DNA from: Corynebacterium sp.
Lineage (GTDB): Bacteria; Actinomycetota; Actinomycetes; Mycobacteriales; Mycobacteriaceae
Reading direction: 5' to 3'
DNA length: 45,838 bases
NCBI RefSeq assembly: GCF_022712195.1
Contig: NZ_JALAGY010000055.1
Location: forward strand, 1-45,838
The notes beneath the pieces are model-generated. The model saw only the letters and a list, made by a program, of their open reading frames with translations, did not search any database and was not told where the DNA came from. Shown here in pieces: positions 16,854 through 26,341 of this stretch. Position numbers and translations under genes: made by a program. How positions within the stretch are numbered: position 1 is the first letter of the stretch; the number at the start of each line of letters is the position of its first letter.

Positions 16854-16881
16854 CCGCACCGCGTCGGCCCCGGGGCGGCTA
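16851..16881. terminator. Shared inverted repeat joining two convergent stop codons
   Basis: TAGCCGC (16851-16857) and GCGGCTA (16875-16881) are perfect complements with a 17-base loop. The left arm begins with the stop of the forward gene and the right arm ends with the complement of the stop of the reverse gene. There is no U tract, so its strength as a terminator is uncertain. Confidence 0.4.
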
Positions 16882-17751
16882 CTCCAGCTCCACCTTGCGG
16901 TTCCACGAGTACGCGGTCCGCCACAGGCAGAACAGGACCAGGACGACCATCGGCGGGATGAAGCCCAGGGGCATCACCGACTCGTAGGGGGATGCCGCGG
17001 TCGGCTGACGGCTGATCTCGTCCAGGAAGCTGTGGCCGCTCAGCGACCACCCCGTGGTGTCGCCGGTGATCCCCACCGGGACGGCGAACATCCCCACCAC
17101 GGCAACCAGCTGGCTGACCATGCCGAGCAGGAGGAACACCAGCACAGGGCCGCCGGCGCCCAGAGTCTGCAACCGCCGTTCCTTGCCCACGGAGATCGAG
17201 AAGTAGTACTGGACGGGCGCGACCAGGGTGGCCAGGTAGCCTCCCACCAGCCCGCCGGCGATCAGCCAGCCCGGGGCCGAGGAGTCCCGGAGTGCGGTGC
17301 GCAGCTCGCCGAGCATCTCGCCGAGACCGGCGATCTGCTCGTTGCCGGCGGCGAAGCCGGTCCAGAGCACACAGCCGAGCAGCGCGGTCACGACCAGGCT
17401 GGCGGTGGTCACGACGACCGCCCAGAGCATCTTCACGGCGAAGATGCGGCCGCCCTTCGCGGGGATGGTCTGGGTGAGGTAGCCGGAGGCGCCGTAGCTG
17501 GACCGCCAGTAGTCCACGGCCAGCACGATCTGCATGACCGGGGTGAAACCCATGACGACCATCATCCCCACGGCGGCGGCGAGGGTGCTGAAGACCGTCC
17601 AGTCCAGTACGAGCAGCACCGTGCAGAACAGGACCGCCAGCGCCGCCAGCCCCAGGACCACGGCGAGCAGACCGCGGGTGCGCAGCCACTCGTAGCGGAG
17701 GAGGGTGCGGGTCGGGGTGACGGGTGTCGCGACGTCAGTTGCGGTGGTCAT
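16879..17751 (-). CDS. ABC exporter permease (YtrB/GntR operon type)
   Basis: 290-residue membrane protein with six to seven helices: two near residues 28-70, others around 110-135, 160-185, 205-235 and 255-275. It is the partner of the ATPase encoded just upstream; the two genes overlap by ATGA, and AAGGAG lies ahead of the start. Operons of a GntR/YtrA-type repressor, ATPase and permease usually export or sense antibiotics or cell-wall-active compounds. The substrate here is unknown. Convergent with the GT-C-like gene. The longer open frame upstream is a shadow over the ATPase gene. Confidence 0.85.
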   Translation of the reverse strand: MTTATDVATPVTPTRTLLRYEWLRTRGLLAVVLGLAALAVLFCTVLLVLDWTVFSTLAAAVGMMVVMGFTPVMQIVLAVDYWRSSYGASGYLTQTIPAKGGRIFAVKMLWAVVVTTASLVVTALLGCVLWTGFAAGNEQIAGLGEMLGELRTALRDSSAPGWLIAGGLVGGYLATLVAPVQYYFSISVGKERRLQTLGAGGPVLVFLLLGMVSQLVAVVGMFAVPVGITGDTTGWSLSGHSFLDEISRQPTAASPYESVMPLGFIPPMVVLVLFCLWRTAYSWNRKVELE

Positions 17752-18461
17752 CGGTACTCCTTCCGGAAGATGCCGTCCAGGCTGGTGCCGTGGTGTGCGC
17801 GGAGGTCGTCGGCGCTGCCCTGGAGCAGCACCCGGCCGTGGCGCATCATCACCACCGCGTCGAGCATCGGCTCGAGGTCGTGGACGAGATGGGTGGAGAT
17901 CAGCAGCAGCGACTCCTCCGAGAGGTTCGCCATGATGCTCCGGAGAATCGAGTCGCGGGCGGACGGGTCCACCCCGGAGATCGGTTCGTCGAGCAGGTAG
18001 ACCGGCACGCGGCGCGACATCGCGATGGCCACCTGCACCTTCTCCCGCATGCCCTTGGAGAGCTGTTTGACGCGGAGGTCCTCGTCGATGCCGAAGGCGT
18101 CGATCATCGCGCGGGCCTTGTCGGTGTCGAAGTCCGCGAAGAAGTCGGACCACATGGTCAGGCAGAAGCTGACCTTGTGCGACGGGATGAGGAACCCCGC
18201 GTCCGGCAGGAAGGACACCAGCGCCTTGGACGCCGGACCCGGGGTGTGGCCGGCCACGGTCACCTCGCCCCGGTAGCCGGCGAGGACACCGGCCAGTGTC
18301 TTGAGCAGTGTCGTCTTCCCGCAGCCGTTCTCGCCGAGGAGTCCGACGACCTGACCGGGCGGCAGGTCCAGGTCGATGCCGGCCAGCGCCGCCCGGCGGC
18401 CGTAGTCCTTGCTGAGCCCGCGCGTGTGGACCAGCCCCGGGGTGCGTGGTGTGTCGGTCAT
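17748..18461 (-). CDS. ABC transporter ATP-binding protein
   Basis: 237-residue ATPase. Walker A is G-E-N-G-C-G-K-T-T (about residues 37-45), the signature is L-S-K-G-M-R-E-K-V-Q in place of the usual LSGGQ, Walker B is V-Y-L-L-D-E-P, and the switch histidine lies in L-I-S-T-H. The LSKGM form is typical of drug or lantibiotic exporters of the YtrB/BcrA kind. ATG at 18461 overlaps the repressor stop by four bases and is preceded by GAGAGGGAA. The C terminus overlaps the permease start by ATGA, so three proteins are made from one coupled message. Confidence 0.92.
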   Translation of the reverse strand: MTDTPRTPGLVHTRGLSKDYGRRAALAGIDLDLPPGQVVGLLGENGCGKTTLLKTLAGVLAGYRGEVTVAGHTPGPASKALVSFLPDAGFLIPSHKVSFCLTMWSDFFADFDTDKARAMIDAFGIDEDLRVKQLSKGMREKVQVAIAMSRRVPVYLLDEPISGVDPSARDSILRSIMANLSEESLLLISTHLVHDLEPMLDAVVMMRHGRVLLQGSADDLRAHHGTSLDGIFRKEYR

Positions 18462-18829
18462 TGTTCCCTCTCCGTTTCTGCCCACCGGTCCGCGACGAGT
18501 TCCTCCGCCTCGTGCCGGCTCAGGGCGAGTCCGCGGACGCGTCGGACGTAGTCGTCGACGGCGCCACGGGCCAGGTTCTGCCGTTCCTCGTTGATCCGGT
18601 CGCCGTCCTCGGTGACGAACCGTCCGACGGTCCGTTCGGTGCGGCACAGCCCGGCCCGTTCCAGTTCGCTCAACGACCGTTGGACGGTGTTGGGGTTGAC
18701 GCCCAGTTCGGCGGCGAGTTCCCGGACGCCGGGGAGGCGTGTCCCCGGTGTCCACTGACCGACCACGATGCGCCGGGAGAACTCGGTGAGCAGCTGGTTC
18801 CAGATCGGCGACGAGTTGTCGAAGTCCAT
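18458..18829 (-). CDS. GntR family repressor (YtrA subfamily)
   Basis: 123-residue transcription factor with a winged helix-turn-helix in the N-terminal 70 residues (P-G-V-R-E-L-A-A-E-L-G-V-N-P-N-T-V-Q-R). The effector domain is minimal, about 50 residues, as in YtrA-type regulators. First gene of the ABC exporter operon and very likely its own repressor through the palindrome 20 bases upstream. ATG at 18829 is chosen over the GTG six bases earlier because AGGAGG sits five bases before it. Confidence 0.92.
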   Translation of the reverse strand: MDFDNSSPIWNQLLTEFSRRIVVGQWTPGTRLPGVRELAAELGVNPNTVQRSLSELERAGLCRTERTVGRFVTEDGDRINEERQNLARGAVDDYVRRVRGLALSRHEAEELVADRWAETEREQ

Positions 18830-18849
18830 CGCCACCTCCTGTTGTCTCG

Positions 18850-18871
18850 CTGTACTAGGTACCTAATACAG
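18850..18871 (-). promoter_or_regulatory. Palindromic operator for the GntR-ABC operon
   Basis: Near-perfect 22-base palindrome: C-TGTACTAGGT, then ACCTAATACA-G, with a single mismatched pair. It lies 20 bases before the repressor gene. A -35-like TTGACT is at 18891-18896 on the minus strand, so a bound dimer would cover the -10 region. The half-site resembles those bound by YtrA-type GntR repressors. Confidence 0.8.
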
Positions 18872-19011
18872 TGACACGACGAAGTGCGGAAGTCAACACC
18901 CGTGCACCCCGGAGTTTCCCCGCGCGAACTCTCGACAACGCGCTTTCGCACTCTCTGACCTGCTGATACAGTCCTCCTCCGACGCGCGGTCCACTCCGGG
19001 CGTCGTCCCGT

Positions 19012-19125
19012 GAGAAGGGGAGTAGTTCCCGGCCGTCCCGGCCGGAGATGTGTCGACATACCGGCCGTGCCCTGCACCGCCCGGCACCTCACCTGCATGC
19101 GCAGGCGAACGAGACCTTCGGCCCA
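19012..19125 (+). ncRNA. yybP-ykoY manganese riboswitch (mntP leader)
   Basis: The leader of mntP carries the conserved blocks of this class: GGGGAGTA at 19017-19024, GACATACC at 19055-19062 and GAGACCTTCGGCCC at 19111-19124. P1 can form between GAAGG (19014-19018) and CCTTC (19115-19119). A competing helix can form between CTTCGGC (19116-19122) and GCCGAGAAG (19145-19153), whose end overlaps the AGAGG ribosome site at 19152-19156. Manganese binding that favours P1 should therefore free the ribosome site, an ON switch suitable for an efflux pump. The family assignment is from recognised motifs; the switching model is inference. Confidence 0.9.
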
Positions 19126-19165
19126 GCACACCCCTGCCGGAACAGCCGAGAAGAGGTCCCGCCCC

Positions 19166-19732
19166 GTGACAACCACCCAACTGCTCCTCATCGCCGTCAG
19201 CGTCTCCGCCGACGCCTTCGCCGTCTCCGTCGTCCAGGGCACGACGGTCCGCGAACACGTCATGCGCCGCATCCTGCTGCTGTCGCTGGTCTTCGGCGCC
19301 TTCCAGGCGTTGATGCCGCTGATCGGATGGGCCGTGGGGTCCTCCGTCGCCGGCCTCGTCACCAGCGTCGACCACTGGATCGCCTTCGCACTGCTCGCCG
19401 GCATCGGCACGAAGATGGTCCTCGACAGCCTCGCCGCACCTGCGGAACAGGCGGAATCCCCCTCGTCGACGTTCACCGTCCGGTCGGTGCTCACCCTCGG
19501 CGTGGCGACGAGCATCGACGCCCTCGCCGTCGGCATCGGCTTCGCCCTCGTGCCGATCAACATCCTCCTCGCCGTCGGGCTGATCGGCGCGACCACCTTC
19601 CTGGCGTCCCTGCTGGGCGGATGGCTCGGCCACCACGGCGGCCGGGCGTTCGGACGTCCCGCCACCTTCCTCGGCGGCCTGGTGCTCATCGCCATCGGGG
19701 TCAGCATCGTGGTCGAGCACCTCACCGCGTGA
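19166..19732 (+). CDS. mntP: Manganese efflux pump MntP
   Basis: 188-residue membrane protein, the usual MntP length, exporting Mn2+ to prevent toxicity. Six helices are visible, with the two family aspartate motifs S-A-D-A-F-A-V-S (D16) and S-I-D-A-L-A-V-G (D118) in helices 1 and 4, as expected from an internal duplication. The GTG start at 19166 gives the canonical N terminus; AGAGG lies ten bases upstream, and the frame open further upstream runs through the riboswitch and is not coding. Regulated by the manganese riboswitch. Convergent with the glycosyltransferase gene, 18 bases apart. Confidence 0.95.
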   Translation: MTTTQLLLIAVSVSADAFAVSVVQGTTVREHVMRRILLLSLVFGAFQALMPLIGWAVGSSVAGLVTSVDHWIAFALLAGIGTKMVLDSLAAPAEQAESPSSTFTVRSVLTLGVATSIDALAVGIGFALVPINILLAVGLIGATTFLASLLGGWLGHHGGRAFGRPATFLGGLVLIAIGVSIVVEHLTA

Positions 19733-19750
19733 CGGTGCGACCGCCGACGG

Positions 19751-20866
19751 TCAGAGCCCGCTGAGCAGCTCTTCCCAGGCAGCCCCGGTACGCCGCCAGG
19801 AGAACGTCCCGGCGCGCCGCCGTGCCTCCTCCCCCAGCCGCTCCAGCCTCCGTCGATCCTCCATCAACTGGCCCAACGTGTTGATCAGCCCCCCTTCCGA
19901 ACCGACCAGGACACCGGTGACCCCGTCGACGACGCTGTCGCGCAGCCCCGCCGACGAGTGGTAGCCCAGGGTGGGCACCCCGTGCAGCCCGGCCTCGATC
20001 ACCGCCAGACCCCACCCCTCCTTCCTGCTGGGAAGGAGGTGCAGGTCGGCACGTGCCAGGATGCGGTGCTTGACCTCCTCGGAGACATGGCCGTGGAACA
20101 CCACGTGCCCGGACACCCCGAGCTCGTCGGCGTGCCGACGCAGCCTCTCGGACCACCAGCCGTCGCCGATGACGTCGAGGTAGGTCTCCGGGTACCTCGG
20201 CAGGACGCTGGCCAACGCGTCCATCGCGTGCTCGATCTGCTTGTGCGGCACCAGCCGCGACAACGTGACCAGGTGGAACCGCCCGGACGCCCCGGACGAT
20301 CCGGGATCGTCCGGCACATCCGGGATCTCAGGTATGTCGACACCGTTGCGGATCACGGTGATCCGGGACCGGTCCACCCCGAGGTCCACGAGTTCCTCCG
20401 CACTCGGCTCCGAGACGGTCACGTAGGGCGTCCCCCGGTGCACCCACGGCGACAACCGTGACTCGACGAACCAGCCGATCCGCGACAGCACCGGCCCCGC
20501 CACCGGCCACTGCTCACGGTGGCAGTGGTGTGTCAGCAGCACGGCACGTGCGCCGCCCCGTCCGGCCCCGGCGACAAGGCGGGCGAAGAACGGGACCCCG
20601 TTCTGTGTGTCGACGACCACGTCCGGACGCCCGCTCCGCAGCATGTACCACCAGGCCCGCGGGTACACCGTGAGTGCCCCGCCACCACGGCTGTAGCGGA
20701 CCCCGTTGCGCAGCTCCGACGGTGCGGACCCCGGGTAGCGGGCGGTGCGGAAGGTGACCTGGTGCCCCTGCCGCGCCAGATGCTCCGCGACGCGCTCGAG
20801 GTAGACCTCGCTGCCACCTCCCTCGGGGTGGCCGGAGTCGCGCCAGCACAGCAACAGAACCTTCAT
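19751..20866 (-). CDS. Glycosyltransferase family 4 (Rv0225-type)
   Basis: 371-residue cytoplasmic GT-B glycosyltransferase. The acceptor domain opens with M-K-V-L-L-L-C-W-R-D and G-G-G-S-E-V-Y. The donor domain has L-S-R-L-V-P-H-K, the H-G-H-V loop and the E-x7-E-like motif S-R-K-E-G-W-G-L-A-V-I-E-A-G. The nucleotide-sugar donor and acceptor are unknown. It lies head-to-head with the methyltransferase, the same arrangement as Rv0225/Rv0224c in M. tuberculosis, next to lipoglycan genes. ATG at 20866 is chosen for the typical N terminus; a -10-like TATCGT ends ten bases upstream, and there is no ribosome site. Confidence 0.88.
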   Translation of the reverse strand: MKVLLLCWRDSGHPEGGGSEVYLERVAEHLARQGHQVTFRTARYPGSAPSELRNGVRYSRGGGALTVYPRAWWYMLRSGRPDVVVDTQNGVPFFARLVAGAGRGGARAVLLTHHCHREQWPVAGPVLSRIGWFVESRLSPWVHRGTPYVTVSEPSAEELVDLGVDRSRITVIRNGVDIPEIPDVPDDPGSSGASGRFHLVTLSRLVPHKQIEHAMDALASVLPRYPETYLDVIGDGWWSERLRRHADELGVSGHVVFHGHVSEEVKHRILARADLHLLPSRKEGWGLAVIEAGLHGVPTLGYHSSAGLRDSVVDGVTGVLVGSEGGLINTLGQLMEDRRRLERLGEEARRRAGTFSWRRTGAAWEELLSGL

Positions 20867-20936
20867 GACCGTTCTCACGATACAGGCTGGCCGGCCGGGC
20901 CTGCCGACCACAGGGCAGGGGCGGCACCCGGTGTGC

Positions 20937-20942
20937 CATGAT
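20937..20942 (+). promoter_or_regulatory. Leaderless-type -10 element for the methyltransferase
   Basis: CATGAT ends six bases before the ATG at 20949; no ribosome site is present. Confidence 0.4.
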
Positions 20943-20948
20943 GTCGGC

Positions 20949-21788
20949 ATGCCCGCGCTCCCCGCCTGCGCCGCCGGCCCGGTCACCCCGGCTGTCCTGC
21001 GGCCCCTCCGTCGCCGCGCGACCCTGCGCCGCTCCCTCGGCCTGCTCGCCGACTTCCGTTTCGAGCAGACCGACCCCGACCGTTTCTACGGCCGCCTCGC
21101 CGAGGACACCGTCGGGCTCGTCGCCGACCTGGTCCACGGGGCCGACGGCGGCACCCTGGCGGGCCGGCGGATCCTCGACGTCGGCGGCGGCCCGGGCTAC
21201 TTCGGGCGCGCGTTCAGCGCGGCCGGTGTCGGTGCGGGTGACTACGTCACCTGCGAACCCGATGTCGGGGAGATGGCCGCCGCGGGGATCCGTCTGCGGT
21301 CCTCGGTGCGTGGCTCGGGGATGGACCTCCCCTTCGCCGACGACGCCTTCGACGTCACCTACTCCTCCAACGTCGCCGAGCATGTCCCCGACCCCTGGCG
21401 GATGGCCGACGAGATGCTGCGCGTGACCCGTCCCGGCGGGCTGGTGATCTACTCGTACACCTGCTGGCTCGGCCCCTTCGGCGGCCACGAGACCGGCCTG
21501 TGGGAGCACTACGTCGGCGGGGAGTTCGCCGCCCGACGGTACGAGAGGAGGCACGGGCACCCGCCGAAGAACCGGTGGGGAGAGAGCCTGTTCGACGTCT
21601 CCTGCGCCGACGGGCTCCGCTACTCCCGGGACGTCGCCGCCGGCCGACGCACCGTCGACGCCGACGTCCTCGCCGCGTTCCCCCGTTACCACCCGTGGTG
21701 GGCGTGGTGGGCGGTGCGCGTCCCGGCACTGCGCGAGGTGGCTGTCTCGAACCTGGTTCTGGTGCTGCGGAAACGGTCCACCACGTAG
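20949..21788 (+). CDS. Class I SAM-dependent methyltransferase (Rv0224c-type)
   Basis: 279-residue Rossmann-fold methyltransferase. Motif I is [12 protein letters not shown] (about residues 76-87), motif II contains C-E-P-D, and the later [11 protein letters not shown] and R-V-T-R-P-G-G-L elements are typical of methyltransferase 11 members. The C-terminal 90 residues are rich in Trp and His (W-W-A-W-W) and may contact a lipid or glycan acceptor. The substrate is not known; position beside a GT4 gene suggests methylation of an envelope glycan or glycolipid. The ATG was chosen by its -10 spacing; an ATG at 20938 lies out of frame. Confidence 0.85.
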   Translation: MPALPACAAGPVTPAVLRPLRRRATLRRSLGLLADFRFEQTDPDRFYGRLAEDTVGLVADLVHGADGGTLAGRRILDVGGGPGYFGRAFSAAGVGAGDYVTCEPDVGEMAAAGIRLRSSVRGSGMDLPFADDAFDVTYSSNVAEHVPDPWRMADEMLRVTRPGGLVIYSYTCWLGPFGGHETGLWEHYVGGEFAARRYERRHGHPPKNRWGESLFDVSCADGLRYSRDVAAGRRTVDADVLAAFPRYHPWWAWWAVRVPALREVAVSNLVLVLRKRSTT

Positions 21789-21866
21789 CTTCACGACACA
21801 AAACCGCAGGAAGACGGCACCCCCGAACCTCGCCCGAATGCCGCACGCACACAGATATAGCGATAG

Positions 21867-21882
21867 AGTGATCGGCGACACA
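21867..21882 (+). promoter_or_regulatory. GlxR/CRP-like box at the fadA promoter, candidate
   Basis: AGTGA-N6-ACACA matches the corynebacterial GlxR consensus TGTGA-N6-TCACA at eight of ten positions and overlaps a TAGAGT -10-like hexamer (21864-21869) about 65 bases before fadA. Confidence 0.3.
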
Positions 21883-21933
21883 TGTTGCACACCGATGTCG
21901 TCGCACCAACAAGTGAGGCAAGTGAGGACCGTC

Positions 21934-23160
<1,227 letters not shown>

Positions 23161-23200
23161 CCCACTGCTGAACCCCGATATTCTCTAGGAGATACACCTC

Positions 23201-25486
23201 ATGAGCGACAACATCATCGCCTGGGAGACCGACGGCAACGGCGTGGTCACCCTCACCATCGACGACCCGAGCTCGTCCGTCAACACCATGAACGACGCCT
23301 TCCGCGCCTCCGTCCGGGAGACCGCCGCGAAGCTGCAGGCCGGTGTCGAGGCCGGCGAGGTCAAGGGTGTCGTGATCACCAGCGCGAAGAAGACCTTCTT
23401 CGCCGGCGGCGACATCAAGTCCATGATCACCGCCACCCCGGACGACGCCGAGGCCCTGCGTGAGCAGATCGACGGCATGAAGGCCGACATGCGCACCATC
23501 GAGACGCTCGGCGTCCCGGTCGTCGCCGCGCTCAACGGCACCGCCCTCGGCGGCGGCCTCGAGATCGCCCTGGCCACCCACCACCGCATCGCCGCGGACA
23601 CCCGTGGCGCGAAGTTCGGCCTGCCCGAGGTCACCCTCGGCCTGCTGCCCGGTGGCGGCGGCGTGGCACGTGTCACCCGCATGCTCGGCCTCCAGGACGC
23701 CCTGATGAAGGTGCTGACCACCGGCCGCCAGTTCAGCGCCGAGGCCGCCAGGGACGCCGGCCTCATCGACGAGGTCGTCCCCGCCGACCAGCTGATCGAC
23801 GCCGCGAAGGCCTGGATCGCCTCCGAGCCGGAAGCCTCCCAGCCCTGGGACCGCAAGGGCTACCGCATGCCCGGCGGCACCCCGACCACCCCGGCGTTGG
23901 CCGCGATGCTGCCCAGCTTCCCCGCCAACGTCACCAAGCAGATCAAGGGCGCCCCGATGCCCGCACCGCAGGCCATCCTGGCCGCTGCGGTGGAGGGTGC
24001 ACAGCTCAAGCGCTTCGAGGACGCCACCGCCGTCGAGACCCGCTGGTTCGTCTCCCTGGTCACCGGCCCGACGTCGAAGAACATGATGCAGGCCTTCTTC
24101 TTCGACCTCAACCACTGCAACGGCGGCGGCTCCCGTCCCGTGCAGGCGGACGGCACCCCGTACCCGAAGACCGAGTTCCGCAAGGTCGGTGTCATCGGCG
24201 CGGGCATGATGGGCGCCGGTATCGCCTACGTCGCCGCCAAGTCCGGCATCGAGGTCGTGCTCAAGGACATCTCCGAGGAGAACGCGCAGAAGGGCAAGGC
24301 CTACTCCGAGAACCTGGAGGCCAAGGCCCTCAAGCGCGGCAAGACCACCGAGGAGAAGTCGGCCGCGCTGCTGGGTCGCATCACCCCGACCGCCGACTAC
24401 GCCGACCTGGCCGACGTCGACCTGGTCATCGAGGCTGTCTTCGAGAACACCGAGCTCAAGCACAAGGTCTTCGCCGAGATCGAGGCCGCCGTGCCGTCCA
24501 CCGCGGTCCTGGGCTCCAACACCTCCACCCTGCCGATCACCGGCCTGGCCGAGGGTGTGGACCGTGCGAGCGACTTCATCGGCCTGCACTTCTTCTCCCC
24601 CGTGGACAAGATGCCCCTCATCGAGATCATCTCCGGTGAGAAGACCGACCCGTCCGTGCTGGCGAAGGCCCTGGACTTCGCCCGCCAGATCCGCAAGACC
24701 CCGATCGTGGTCAACGACTCCCGCGGCTTCTTCACCTCGCGTGTCATCGGCACGGTGCTCAACGAGGCGATGCGCATGCTCGTCGAGGGCATCGACCCGG
24801 CCGTCATCGAGGCCGCCGGCCGCCAGGCCGGCTACCCCGCCCCGCAGCTGCAGCTGCAGGACGAGCTGAACCTGAAGCTGGCCCGCAAGATCGGTGCCGA
24901 GACCGCCGCCGCCGCGGAGGCCGCCGGCGTCACCGTCGACGACGGTGGCGTCAACGCCCTGGTCGACGCCATGCTGGACGAGTTCGACCGTCCCGGCAAG
25001 CTCGAGGGCAAGGGCTTCTACGAGTACGACGAGAACGGCCGTCGTGCCGGCCTGTGGTCCGGTCTGCGTGGTGAGCTCCGCGAGAAGCTGGGTGTCACCC
25101 CGGTCACCGTCCCCGACGGCGAGACCACCACCGCCGGCTCCGACCTGGACTCCACCGTCGCCGACGGCGCCCCGACCCTCAACGACCTCATCGAGCGCAT
25201 GCTGTTCATCGAGGCCCTCGAGACCCAGCGCTGCATCGACGAGAACGTGCTGACCTCCGACGCGGACGCCAACATCGGTTCGATCCTCGGCATCGGCTAC
25301 CCGGCCTGGACCGGCGGCAGCCGCCAGTTCATCACCAACTACGCGCGCCCAGCCGCGGCGACGCTGCCCGCCGACGCCGGTGAGGACTACCCGACCAGCG
25401 GTGTCGCCGGGTTCGTCGCCCGGGCCGAGGAGCTGGCCGCCGCCTACGGCGACCGCTTCGCCCCGCTGGACTCCCTGAAGGGCTGA
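23201..25486 (+). CDS. fadB: Bifunctional enoyl-CoA hydratase / 3-hydroxyacyl-CoA dehydrogenase FadB
   Basis: 761-residue fusion enzyme for hydration of enoyl-CoA and NAD-dependent oxidation of 3-hydroxyacyl-CoA. The N-terminal crotonase domain (about 1-190) has the oxyanion-hole A-L-N-G-T-A-L-G-G-G-L-E and G-L-P-E-V-T-L-G-L-L-P-G-G-G-G. The NAD-binding domain begins near residue 327 with V-G-V-I-G-A-G-M-M-G-A-G-I, contains L-H-F-F-S-P-V-D and is followed by two C-terminal dehydrogenase domains to about residue 700. AGGAGA precedes the ATG. It forms the alpha subunit of a trifunctional complex with FadA. A strong terminator follows. Confidence 0.94.
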   Translation: MSDNIIAWETDGNGVVTLTIDDPSSSVNTMNDAFRASVRETAAKLQAGVEAGEVKGVVITSAKKTFFAGGDIKSMITATPDDAEALREQIDGMKADMRTIETLGVPVVAALNGTALGGGLEIALATHHRIAADTRGAKFGLPEVTLGLLPGGGGVARVTRMLGLQDALMKVLTTGRQFSAEAARDAGLIDEVVPADQLIDAAKAWIASEPEASQPWDRKGYRMPGGTPTTPALAAMLPSFPANVTKQIKGAPMPAPQAILAAAVEGAQLKRFEDATAVETRWFVSLVTGPTSKNMMQAFFFDLNHCNGGGSRPVQADGTPYPKTEFRKVGVIGAGMMGAGIAYVAAKSGIEVVLKDISEENAQKGKAYSENLEAKALKRGKTTEEKSAALLGRITPTADYADLADVDLVIEAVFENTELKHKVFAEIEAAVPSTAVLGSNTSTLPITGLAEGVDRASDFIGLHFFSPVDKMPLIEIISGEKTDPSVLAKALDFARQIRKTPIVVNDSRGFFTSRVIGTVLNEAMRMLVEGIDPAVIEAAGRQAGYPAPQLQLQDELNLKLARKIGAETAAAAEAAGVTVDDGGVNALVDAMLDEFDRPGKLEGKGFYEYDENGRRAGLWSGLRGELREKLGVTPVTVPDGETTTAGSDLDSTVADGAPTLNDLIERMLFIEALETQRCIDENVLTSDADANIGSILGIGYPAWTGGSRQFITNYARPAAATLPADAGEDYPTSGVAGFVARAEELAAAYGDRFAPLDSLKG

Positions 25487-25511
25487 CCGCCCCGGGGCAC
25501 CCGCCCGTGAG

Positions 25512-25554
25512 AACGACGGCCTGACACCGGTCTGACACCGGCCAGGCCGTCGTT
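25512..25554 (+). terminator. Intrinsic terminator of the fadAB operon
   Basis: Stem AACGACGGCCTG (25512-25523) pairs perfectly with CAGGCCGTCGTT (25543-25554). An inner CCGGT/ACCGG stem is formed by a direct repeat of CTGACACCGG. A short TTT closes it. Confidence 0.85.
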
Positions 25555-25656
25555 TGCGCATTCGTAGCCTGCTCCCAGGCGCTTCGCAGATTCATCGCCT
25601 ATATTTGCCGCAGTACCGTCGAGCCCCCCTGTCCACGATCCCCGGAGGACCCGCCC

Positions 25657-26295
25657 TTGTTTGATTCCGTCGTCGACTGGGTCGTCTCCCTCATGGACAC
25701 CCTCGGGGCCACGGGCGTGGGTCTCGCGATCCTCATCGAGACCGTGTTTCCCCCGATCCCCAGTGAGCTGGTGCTCCCCCTCGCCGGTTTCAGTTCCACC
25801 CAGGGAGAGCTCAACGTATGGGCGGCCTTCATCGGCGCCACGACGGGCTCCCTGCTCGGTGCGTGGCTGCTGTACTGGCTGGGTGCGGCGGTCGGGGCGG
25901 ACCGGCTGCGCGCCATCGCCGAGCGTATGTGGCTGACCGAAGGGGAGGACGTGGACAAGGCGCTGCGCTGGTTCAGCAGGTACGGGGAGGCCTCGATCCT
26001 GGTGGGGCGCCTGGTGCCGGGAGTGCGCAGTCTGGTGTCGATCCCGGCGGGTGTGCACCGCACCGGGCTGCTGAAGTTCTCGGTGCTCACGCTCATCGGG
26101 TCCGGTGTGTGGAACGGGGTGCTGATCTGGCTGGGCGTGGCCCTGGGGGCGAACTGGACCACCGTGTCCGACGTGATGGACCGCTACTCCAGCTGGGTGT
26201 ACGTCGCCCTCGTGGTAGCGGTGGTGGCGGTGGTGGTCTACCTGGTGGTGCGCGACAGGCGCCGGAAGGCACGGCGGTTCAGCGACAGTTCATGA
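25657..26295 (+). CDS. DedA family membrane protein
   Basis: 212-residue polytopic protein of the DedA/SNARE-associated family, thought to move or scramble polyprenyl- or phospholipids and to support membrane homeostasis. Visible signatures are E-T-V-F-P-P-I-P-S-E in the first re-entrant region, G-x3-G pairs in helix 2 and G-R-L-V-P-G-V-R-S-L-V-S-I-P-A-G in the second. A C-terminal helix is followed by a basic tail. The start is TTG, supported by GGAGGA eight bases before it. TATATT at 25600-25605 is a plausible -10 element. Confidence 0.9.
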   Translation: MFDSVVDWVVSLMDTLGATGVGLAILIETVFPPIPSELVLPLAGFSSTQGELNVWAAFIGATTGSLLGAWLLYWLGAAVGADRLRAIAERMWLTEGEDVDKALRWFSRYGEASILVGRLVPGVRSLVSIPAGVHRTGLLKFSVLTLIGSGVWNGVLIWLGVALGANWTTVSDVMDRYSSWVYVALVVAVVAVVVYLVVRDRRRKARRFSDSS

Positions 26296-26341
26296 CCGGG
26301 ACACCGGCGGGACAGACCGTCCCCCTATGTTCTGTCCGGTC

